Assembly: GCA_951813855.1 (NCBI GenBank) | Contig: OX638380.1 | Span: 2,930,876-2,994,875 of the forward strand | DNA length: 64,000 nt | Direction: 5' to 3' | Origin: an uncultured Verrucomicrobiae bacterium | Lineage (GTDB): Bacteria > Verrucomicrobiota > Verrucomicrobiia > Limisphaerales > AAA164-E04 | Part shown: in pieces, positions 57,317 to 64,000 of the stretch | How the letters are laid out: the number at the start of each line of letters is the position of its first letter | How positions within the stretch are numbered: position 1 is the stretch's first letter | Notes under the pieces: generated by a model | The model's database searches: none | What the model was told of the DNA's origin: nothing | Seen by the model: the letters and a program-made list of their open reading frames with translations, nothing else | Position numbers and translations under genes: made by a program

Positions 57317-58708
57317 ATGGCTATCAAGATCAATCAGCAGTTGCAGGCGAGGGATTTTCTGCCTCTGGTCGATCGGTTGATGGAGTTGTCGGCCACCAAG
57401 ATAGCGGCGATCGAGCGCACTTGGGAGCCGTCTAACGGCACCCCGGTTTTTACCGTCGAGGGACGATACGCCACCCGGGGTTGGACCGAATGGACCCAAG
57501 GCTTTCGTTACGGGTCGGCGGTGTTGCAATACGAGATTACCGGAGAAAAACGATTCCTCGAGTTGGGTCGTGAAGAGACCGTTCGCCGGATGTCCGCTCA
57601 TGTTACCCATGTCGGCGTTCACGATCATGGTTTCAACAACGTATCAACCTACGGCAATCTCTTGCGGCTGATGCGTGAAGGAACGTTGGCGGAGAACGCC
57701 TCCGAACGGGATTTTTACGAATTAGCCTTGAAGGCGTCAGGAGCCGTTCAGGCGGCTCGCTGGACTGACACCGCCGATGGCGGGGGGTTCGTTTATTCGT
57801 TTAACGGACCGCATTCGTTGTTCGTCGATACCGTGCGTTCGTTGCGTTCTCTGGCGCTGGCTCATGGTCTGGGACAACGGCTTTGGGCGGAGGGTGATCG
57901 GGAGATTTCGTTGCTGGATCGGTTAGCCCAGCACGCTCGGGAGACGGCCCGTTATAGCGTCTACTACGGAGAGGGCAGAGACGTTTGGGATGTTCGAGGC
58001 CGAACGGCTCACGAAAGCGTATTCAATGTTAGGGACGGCAATTTTCGTTGTCCGAATTCGCAGCAGGGTTATTCGCCGTATTCGACATGGACCCGGGGGT
58101 TGGCTTGGGCGATTTGCGGCTTCGCCGAACAATTGGAATTTCTGGATTCGCTCTCGACGGAAGAACGGGCGTCCTGCGACGGGAACGAATTGGGAGCGAC
58201 GATGCGGCGAGCGGCGGAAGCGACCGCCGATTTTTACTTGAAGAATTCCTGTGCCGACGGGATTCCGATATGGGATACCGGGGCTCCGGGGACGGCGCGA
58301 ATGGGCGATTATCTCGCTCGTGATTCGGAACCGTTCAACGAGTGGGAACCGATGGACAGTTCGGCGGCCGCGATTGCGGCGCAAGGACTCTTGAGATTAG
58401 GGAACTGGTTGGAGCGAAACGACGGCAGGAACGAGTCGTTCACCCGTTACCGGCAGGCCGGACTGACGGTAGCGCGCTCGCTTTTTTCCGAGCCTTATCT
58501 TTCGACCGATCCGGAACATCAGGGTTTGATTCTTCATTCGGTTTATCATCGACCGAACGGTTGGGATTATATTCCGGCCGGACGACGCGTCCCTTGCGGA
58601 GAGAGTTCCATGTGGGGAGATTACCACGCTCGCGAATTGGCGTTGATGATTTGGCGGGAAGCCAGGGGACGAAGTCCCTATCGGTTTTTTGATAGTCTGG
58701 GGTCATGA
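57317..58708 (+). CDS. GH88-like unsaturated glucuronyl hydrolase
   Basis: 463 residues, (alpha/alpha)6 barrel. TEGHW-like elements of GH88 are seen as RGWTEWTQGFRYGSAVL, the Asp-containing VGVHDHGFNN (family HDLGF), PNSQQGYSPYSTWTRGLAWA and EPMDSSAAAIAAQGLLRLG. These enzymes hydrate unsaturated uronic residues released by polysaccharide lyases. No signal peptide is visible, so it would act in the cytoplasm. Its stop overlaps the start of the next gene (ATGA), but no lyase is nearby. Confidence 0.85.
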   Translation: MAIKINQQLQARDFLPLVDRLMELSATKIAAIERTWEPSNGTPVFTVEGRYATRGWTEWTQGFRYGSAVLQYEITGEKRFLELGREETVRRMSAHVTHVGVHDHGFNNVSTYGNLLRLMREGTLAENASERDFYELALKASGAVQAARWTDTADGGGFVYSFNGPHSLFVDTVRSLRSLALAHGLGQRLWAEGDREISLLDRLAQHARETARYSVYYGEGRDVWDVRGRTAHESVFNVRDGNFRCPNSQQGYSPYSTWTRGLAWAICGFAEQLEFLDSLSTEERASCDGNELGATMRRAAEATADFYLKNSCADGIPIWDTGAPGTARMGDYLARDSEPFNEWEPMDSSAAAIAAQGLLRLGNWLERNDGRNESFTRYRQAGLTVARSLFSEPYLSTDPEHQGLILHSVYHRPNGWDYIPAGRRVPCGESSMWGDYHARELALMIWREARGRSPYRFFDSLGS

Positions 58709-60195
58709 GTTTCTGGCCGACCAAACCGATCAAATTGGCTTCCCTGCGAACCGCCGAAGCTTTTCGTCGTCGCCTGACGGAATTAGGAGTGTGGCTCCCT
58801 TGCGACGACGAGATTCAACCGAAGAGCGACTCGCCGTTAATCCGGCCTTTGGACCAAGTGCGGGTGAACGGCAAATTGATCGGCAATCGCTGGGCGGTGC
58901 AACCGATGGAAGGTTGGGACGGGACGACCGACGGCCGACCCACCGAGGCAGTTCGCCGGCGCTGGGAACGGTTCGGTCTCAGCGGAGCGAAACTGATTTA
59001 CGGCGGCGAAGCCATGGCCGTTCGTCCGGACGGTCGGGCCAATCCGAATCAGTTGATTATCGACTCCGATCGCCGGGTGGATTTGGAACGGTTGCGTTCG
59101 CATTTGGAGGAAACCCATCAAAGTCGTCATGGAAGTTCGGAGGATTTGGTTATCGGTTTTCAACTGACTCATTCCGGCAGGTTTTGCCGTCCGAACGCCC
59201 AAGGTGATTCGGAACCGAGAGTTGTTTATCGCCATCCGGTATTGGAAAAAAAATACCCTTTGAAAAGCGACGAAGCGGTTTTGACCGACGACGAGATCAA
59301 AGTCTTGATCGAAGCGTATGTCGCCGCGGCCCGAGTAGCTCGCGATGCCGGAGCGGATTTCGTCGACATCAAACATTGCCACGGGTATCTGCTGCACGAG
59401 TTTTTGAGCGCTCGCGTTCGTCCCGGAAAATACGGCGGTTCTTTTGAAAACCGGACCCGGATGCTGCGCGAAATCGTTCAGGGTATCCGGGACTCGGGCA
59501 ACGCCATCGATTTGGGAGTCCGACTGAGCGCCTTTGATTTCGTTCCGTTTCAGGAGGATTCGGCCAAAGCGTCGTCGCGCGCTCCCGGACCGGGAATCCC
59601 GATGGACTTCAGCGAACGGCTTCCCTACGAATACGGATTTGCGACCCGGCAAGATAATCCGGTGGAATACGACTTGGAGGAAACCTTCGCATTCGTAGAA
59701 TTGTGCCACGAATTGGGGATCAAACTGATCAACGTGAGCGCCGGGTCCCCGTACTATAATCCCCATATCCAGCGCCCGGCGGCCTATCCTCCTTCCGACG
59801 GATACCTGCCGGCTTACGATCCCTTGATCGACGTGGCCAGGCTGTTGTGGGTTACCCGCCAAATCAGGCAACGGGCTCCCGAAAACCTGATCGTCGTCGG
59901 CACCGGGTATAGTTATCTGCAGGAGTTTTTGCCGCTGGTGGCTCAGGCAGCCCTGCGTGACGGTTGGACCGACAGCGTCGGGTTAGGGCGGATCGTGCTG
60001 AGTTATCCCGAGATCATGGTCGACGCCTTGGAACAGGGAAAATTAGTGGCCAAGAAAATTTGCCGCACGTTCAGCGACTGTACGACCGCGCCCCGCAACG
60101 GTTTGGCCAGTGGATGTTTTCCGCTGGATCCCTATTACACCAAGTCGCCGGATTTCGAACGACTGAAGGCGATCAAAAGAGGCTCGAAACCTTAG
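58705..60195 (+). CDS. NADH:flavin oxidoreductase (Old Yellow Enzyme family)
   Basis: 496 residues. The FMN TIM barrel is recognisable: NRWAVQPMEGWDG, FQLTHSGRF, AARVARDAGADFVDIKHCHG, GYLLHEFLSARVRPGKYGGS with the His/Tyr region, IKLINVSAGSPYYNP and VGLGRIVLSYPEIM. The C-terminus has Cys residues (CRTFSDCTTAPRNGLASGC) resembling the cluster-binding region of 2,4-dienoyl-CoA-reductase-like members, but no second flavin domain follows. The gene is coupled to the GH88 gene. The substrate is unknown. Confidence 0.88.
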   Translation: MSFWPTKPIKLASLRTAEAFRRRLTELGVWLPCDDEIQPKSDSPLIRPLDQVRVNGKLIGNRWAVQPMEGWDGTTDGRPTEAVRRRWERFGLSGAKLIYGGEAMAVRPDGRANPNQLIIDSDRRVDLERLRSHLEETHQSRHGSSEDLVIGFQLTHSGRFCRPNAQGDSEPRVVYRHPVLEKKYPLKSDEAVLTDDEIKVLIEAYVAAARVARDAGADFVDIKHCHGYLLHEFLSARVRPGKYGGSFENRTRMLREIVQGIRDSGNAIDLGVRLSAFDFVPFQEDSAKASSRAPGPGIPMDFSERLPYEYGFATRQDNPVEYDLEETFAFVELCHELGIKLINVSAGSPYYNPHIQRPAAYPPSDGYLPAYDPLIDVARLLWVTRQIRQRAPENLIVVGTGYSYLQEFLPLVAQAALRDGWTDSVGLGRIVLSYPEIMVDALEQGKLVAKKICRTFSDCTTAPRNGLASGCFPLDPYYTKSPDFERLKAIKRGSKP

Positions 60196-60428
60196 GTTGG
60201 GTGTTCAAATCCGAACCTCGGATCGACCTGATTCCAAGTCGTTCGTTTTGGGGGATTCGATACGGCTTGGAAGGGGAGCGTTCCCGTCGGCACGGCAGGC
60301 TACGGAACGAGAAAAGATCGGCGGGCAAATAGGGATTTTGTTTCGGGTGCCGTCGCCCGATCGCCGGGCGGCATCGGCGGTTAGGAACTGAGGCGAGAAC
60401 TTCGCAACGGTATCGGAAAAGACAATCG

Positions 60429-61844
60429 GTGAAGGAGGAAAGCGATCAACCGAAAGACGACGATTCCCAGGGACTGCCGACGTTAGTCGCGTTGGGCGTC
60501 GCTGGTCTGGCCGGAGCGATTTATTGGGTCGCCTCCCAAGTCGTTATCGGGCCGGCCTTGGCTTGGTGCTATTGCCTTTGCCTAATGGCGTTGACCTATG
60601 TTCGACCGACTAGAACGGCGTTTTACGTAGGATTGTCGGCTGGACTGGCGACTTTCGTTCCGCAAACCGGATTCCTTTGGATCATTTTCGGTTGGCCCGC
60701 CTTGTGCCTGTGGTTGGTGCTGGCGTTTTGGATCGGTTCGTTCGTTGCGCTCGCTTCCTACGTCCGGCGGTCGACCGGAAGCCATTCGGGCTGGTGGTTG
60801 ATTCCGTTAATGTGGATGGGCCTCGAATTCTTTCGGAGCGAACTCTATTACCTTCGGTTTTCCTGGGTAAGCGTGGGCAGTCTGTTGGCCGAAACGAACC
60901 TGTCGTTCCTGTTACCCTTGGCCGGCGTTTTCGGCGTTGGGTTTTTGTTGATGGCGGGTTCGGGATGGCTGTTTGGTTTAACTCTGAAGTGGCGTTGGAT
61001 TTTCGGGACAGTGGTGTTCGCCGGGTTGATAGCAGTCTCGTTGCGGCCGGTTTCCGAAGCCGATATCGCCGGGGAGTCGCCCGTTCGGGTGGGGGGATTT
61101 CAATTGGAGCATCCGTCGTTCTCCGAGTTGATGAACGAGCTAGACGAATTCTCGGCGGCCGAACCGGAAGTCGACCTGATCGTGCTCAGCGAATATTCGC
61201 TGGAAAATCTGCCGCCGGCCGCGTTGCTCGAATGGGTCCGGGATCAGGGAAAGCATTTGATCATCGGCGGGCGGTTACCGATCGGCGACGGAGAATTCTA
61301 TAATACCGCGTTCGTGATCGGGCCGGAAGGGAAGATCGTTTTCGAGCAACCCAAAGCGGTCCCGGTGCAGTTTCTTAACGACGGAACACCTGCCGAGGAA
61401 CAGCGGGTTTGGCAATCGCCTTGGGGCCGGATAGGCCTGTGTATCTGTTATGATCTCAGTTACACCAGAGTGACGGACGAATTGATCCGGCAGGGCGCCG
61501 AATGGTTGATCGTGCCGACCATGGACGACGTTCATTGGGGAGCCGCGCAACATGAGTTGCATGCGAAGATAGCGCCGATCCGGGCTGCGGAATACGGCGT
61601 GCCCGTGTTCCGGTTGGCCAGTTCCGGGATCACCCAATTGGTTTCCGAAACCGGGAAGGTGATGGCTTCGTTGCCGTATCCCGGGAAGGGCGAGCGGTTA
61701 GCGGCGGCGCTGCCGCCTGGCGGAACCGGGAGTTTGCCTCCGGACCGTTATGGAGTTTGGGTAGGAGTGTTCTCGGCGTTGGGGGTCGTTTTGTTCGGGG
61801 CGGTCGCCCGGTTGAAGTCCCGATTCCTTACGGGGAAGAGTTGA
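60429..61844 (+). CDS. Apolipoprotein N-acyltransferase-like carbon-nitrogen hydrolase
   Basis: 471 residues from GTG 60429. Six or so membrane segments in the first 210 residues precede a nitrilase domain. The Glu-Lys-Cys triad is visible as IVLSEYSLE, VFEQPKAVPVQF and IGLCICYDLSY. One further helix ends the protein. The layout is that of Lnt, which adds the third acyl chain to lipoproteins in the inner membrane. It is shorter and more diverged than typical Lnt, so a related acyl- or amidotransferase is possible. Confidence 0.82.
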   Translation: MKEESDQPKDDDSQGLPTLVALGVAGLAGAIYWVASQVVIGPALAWCYCLCLMALTYVRPTRTAFYVGLSAGLATFVPQTGFLWIIFGWPALCLWLVLAFWIGSFVALASYVRRSTGSHSGWWLIPLMWMGLEFFRSELYYLRFSWVSVGSLLAETNLSFLLPLAGVFGVGFLLMAGSGWLFGLTLKWRWIFGTVVFAGLIAVSLRPVSEADIAGESPVRVGGFQLEHPSFSELMNELDEFSAAEPEVDLIVLSEYSLENLPPAALLEWVRDQGKHLIIGGRLPIGDGEFYNTAFVIGPEGKIVFEQPKAVPVQFLNDGTPAEEQRVWQSPWGRIGLCICYDLSYTRVTDELIRQGAEWLIVPTMDDVHWGAAQHELHAKIAPIRAAEYGVPVFRLASSGITQLVSETGKVMASLPYPGKGERLAAALPPGGTGSLPPDRYGVWVGVFSALGVVLFGAVARLKSRFLTGKS

Positions 61845-62145
61845 ACGGGCCCCGACCATTCGATCCCGTGATGGGGAACAAGTGGGAAGAGGCCGCTTCC
61901 GCTCAATCCGCTTCGTTTTTTTCAGCGAGACGAACGAAAGTTTCGGACGTTTCGAGGCAGGGGGGAGACGGGGACTAATCCGGACGGCCAATTTGAAAAA
62001 AAACGGTGAAACGCCGGAAGAGAAAACGGGTAATGGCGTTACCCGTTTCCGGTCGGGGCCAAGAGCGGATTCCGCGGTCGTTGCGACCGCTTCGGACAAG
62101 GGGCCGGCGCAGTTGAATTCCGGCTCCGTCGTTGGGCAGGGGCGT
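61845..62145. terminator. Convergent intergenic region with a bidirectional terminator-like hairpin
   Basis: A perfect 10-bp stem, aaacgggtaa (62024-62033) and ttacccgttt (62039-62048), with loop tggcg, lies between the convergent Lnt-like and efp genes. A long T tract is absent, so efficiency is uncertain. Nothing else is recognised in this 300-bp gap. Confidence 0.5.
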
Positions 62146-62703
62146 TCAGGCTCGCTCCAGATATTTCCCGCTGCGAGTGTCGACGCGAATCTTCTCGCCC
62201 GTCTTGATAAACAGGGGGGCTTGGATATCGATTCCCGTTTCCAAGGTGATGGTTTTCTGTACGTTGCTCGTCGAATCGCCTTTGATTCCTTCAGGAGCTT
62301 CCTTGACGGTGAGGATAACGCTGGGGGGTAATTCGAAGGCTATGGCGCGGTCGTCGACAAAGGTGATCGTGCAGGTTTCGTTTTCGATCAAATAATCCTT
62401 GAGATTGCCTACCAGGGACCGGTTGAGCGTCACTGTTTCGTAGGTGTCGGGATCCGAAAAAACGTAATCGTCGCCGTCCTGGTAACTGTACTCCATCTTT
62501 TTGGAATGCAAGGGGATCACTTCGATGCGTTCGGTGGAACTGAAGCGGACGTCGGACGAATTACCGGTTCGAAGATTGCGCAGACTCATCTGAACGAAGG
62601 CCCGCTTGTTCCCCGGGGTCCGATGCTGAGTCTCCAATACCAGGCAAAGTTCGCCCTGATAATTGATGGCCATGCCCTTGCGAATATCGTTGCCGGTCGC
62701 CAT
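62146..62703 (-). CDS. efp: Elongation factor P
   Basis: 185 residues. EF-P relieves ribosome stalling at polyproline. Domains I-III are complete, from IRKGMAINYQGELCLVLE to the C-terminal GIDIQAPLFIKTGEKIRVDT and RSGKYLERA. The tip loop reads TPGNKRAF: Asn-32 stands where E. coli has the modified Lys-34 (PGKGQAF) and other groups have Arg. No epmA/epmB or earP gene is seen here. It converges on the Lnt-like gene. Confidence 0.95.
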   Translation of the reverse strand: MATGNDIRKGMAINYQGELCLVLETQHRTPGNKRAFVQMSLRNLRTGNSSDVRFSSTERIEVIPLHSKKMEYSYQDGDDYVFSDPDTYETVTLNRSLVGNLKDYLIENETCTITFVDDRAIAFELPPSVILTVKEAPEGIKGDSTSNVQKTITLETGIDIQAPLFIKTGEKIRVDTRSGKYLERA

Positions 62704-62798
62704 AGAACTTTCGATTAGTCCGTGAAGTGAATTGCGGCGATAGCTTGGGTTATCGACGGGCCGAATTCAAGTCCGGAGCGTTCACTGCAACTGGCGAA

Positions 62799-64000
62799 TC
62801 AAGTTGCGTCGGAGGCGGCCGGCGACCGGTCCGTAGAAGTTTTTTCCAGCTGGAGTTGGCGATACCGGAACTGGGCGCTATCGAATACTTCTCTCACCGT
62901 GACCTGATGTTGCCGGGCCAATTGACGACAGGTTTCGTATTCGGGTTGGGCCTTGATCGCCTTGCCGTCCAGTATGCCAATTTTGACGGGTACCGGTCCG
63001 TAGGGCGTCGCGACCGACTCGACGGTTCGTTGCAGTTTGGATCTTTCGGCCCGATAAGTTCTGACGCCGAAGGCGCTGGTTTCGGTAAGTATCAAACGAA
63101 CGAACCGGTCGATGTCACGGGGCCGGCAGAGTAGGGAAAAGAGCACTCCCGGTCGTTGCTTTTTCATCTGGATCGGCGAATGAAAGGCGTCCAAGGCGCC
63201 TGCCTCCAAGGTTTGATCTAAAACGTAGCCGAGCAGTTCGGGAGTCGTATCGTCGAGGTTGCACTCGACGATTACGATCGTGTCCGTTTCCTCGAGCTCG
63301 GGTTCCGACGACTGGGTCGAAACCGGATTGGATTCCGGGAGTTCGCTGAGGACGGCTCGCAAGACGTTGGGTCGGCTTTGGAGCTCCCGAGTCCCTAATC
63401 CGTAACCGATTTTCGTCGCCACCAGTTCCTGCATGGGTTCGAAGGATTCGGCGAATTGCGCCAGCAGGGCCGCTCCGGTGGGAGTGACCAATTCATGGGT
63501 TTCGTCCGTTTGGCTGACCGCGATGCCTCGTTCGCCTAAAATAGCCAGCGTGGCCATGGTCGGTACGGGAAAACGTCCGTGAGCGCACTTAACCCAACCG
63601 CTGCCTTCGATCACCTTCGAAGCGCGAACCCGAGGCCGGTCCATCAGTTCCAGCGCAACGGCCGCCCCGACGATATCGACAATGGAATCCACGGCACCCA
63701 CTTCATGGAAATGAACTTCTTCGGGAGGAACGCCGTGAACCTTGCCTTCGGCTCGCGCGATGCGGGCGAAGGTTTCGACGGAGTTTTGTTTGATCCAATC
63801 CGAAAGCTCGCTCTGTTTCAGCAACGCTCTGATCTGGGTGAAATTTCGACCATGCTCGGGTTCGTGATCCGGTTGCTGGTCGGCCGGACCGGGCCCGTGG
63901 TGGTGATGCCCGTGATGATGGTGATGGGCAGTCTCGGTCTCGTGGAGAATGACGTCGAATTTGACTCCTTCGACTTGGGAGCGGCTTTGACGTTCGAACT
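62799..64000 (-). CDS. larC: Nickel-pincer cofactor biosynthesis protein LarC, 5' end outside the window
   Basis: About 400 visible codons. LarC inserts nickel into the pyridinium-dithiocarboxylate cofactor of lactate racemase and related enzymes. Visible motifs: PPEEVHFHEVGAVDSIVDIV, GSGWVKCAHGRFPVPTMAT, ELVTPTGAALLAQFA, NLDDTTPELLGYVLD and FSLLCRPRDIDRFV. Before these lies a His-rich stretch (five His, Gly, four His, at about 63895-63930), a nickel-binding region usual in LarC. The frame continues to the window edge, so the ATG at 63824 is internal. The larB and larE partners may lie beyond the edge. Confidence 0.93.
   Translation of the reverse strand, partial: FERQSRSQVEGVKFDVILHETETAHHHHHGHHHHGPGPADQQPDHEPEHGRNFTQIRALLKQSELSDWIKQNSVETFARIARAEGKVHGVPPEEVHFHEVGAVDSIVDIVGAAVALELMDRPRVRASKVIEGSGWVKCAHGRFPVPTMATLAILGERGIAVSQTDETHELVTPTGAALLAQFAESFEPMQELVATKIGYGLGTRELQSRPNVLRAVLSELPESNPVSTQSSEPELEETDTIVIVECNLDDTTPELLGYVLDQTLEAGALDAFHSPIQMKKQRPGVLFSLLCRPRDIDRFVRLILTETSAFGVRTYRAERSKLQRTVESVATPYGPVPVKIGILDGKAIKAQPEYETCRQLARQHQVTVREVFDSAQFRYRQLQLEKTSTDRSPAASDAT

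Overview
The window reads as a chromosomal segment of a Verrucomicrobiota-like bacterium. The evidence is the Verrucomicrobia/Lentisphaerae-style prepilin with a C-terminal FADGH-type ending, the ferredoxin type, an EF-P with a non-Lys loop, a PUR-domain protein and moderately GC-rich housekeeping genes. Taxonomy is inferred from family resemblance only. No rRNA, tRNA or CRISPR array was recognised.

Layout. (1) 1-7.3 kb: accessory DNA with the edge of an IS630 copy, a four-gene serine-recombinase cassette, a decayed DDE transposase with its zinc-ribbon helper, and a type IV restriction endonuclease broken by two in-frame TGA codons. (2) 7.6-20.2 kb: mostly ordinary genes (cstA-like transporter, nadD, rsfS, PUR protein, glutathione peroxidase, ilvD, TVP38 plus mercuric-reductase-like pair, HAD hydrolase, vsr) with one frameshifted AAA ATPase. 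A second IS630 copy, inverted relative to the first, closes this segment. (3) 21.6-36.9 kb: an insertion-sequence graveyard whose order of events can be read from target duplications. An IS4-like element splits an RCC1-repeat gene. An IS1380 transposase is decayed. One IS66 element sits in the putative endonuclease gene of a restriction-modification pair, a second IS66 sits inside the first, a third lies just upstream of the surviving methyltransferase, and an ISNCY element follows. (4) 37.35-39.66 kb: five tandem ~462-bp units, each carrying a 79-residue [4Fe-4S] ferredoxin gene on the minus strand. One copy is frameshifted and two have altered cluster-loop residues. (5) 40.3-52.2 kb: metF, a TIGR01777 epimerase, a prepilin, a two-domain PPK2, a DUF255 thioredoxin-like protein, bioB, an M24 peptidase, xthA, tatD and an SMP-30 lactonase. 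(6) 52.6-54.3 kb: a ~153-bp satellite (11 units, two related motifs per unit) directly upstream of a Fic-domain gene. (7) 55.6-64 kb: cysteine desulfurase, Lrp/AsnC regulator, GH88-like hydrolase, OYE-family oxidoreductase, Lnt-like amidohydrolase, efp and a 5'-truncated larC.

How the genes relate. Several short operons are coupled by 4-8 bp overlaps: cstA-nadD-rsfS, DUF255-ppk2, tatD-xthA and GH88-OYE. Genome-defence functions in the window are mostly ruined: the type IV enzyme, the R partner of the methyltransferase, and the AAA ATPase if it was defensive. Vsr has no dcm neighbour. The most unusual structures are the ferredoxin array, the Fic-linked satellite, and the R-M locus whose endonuclease frame is restored when the nested IS66 elements are removed on paper.
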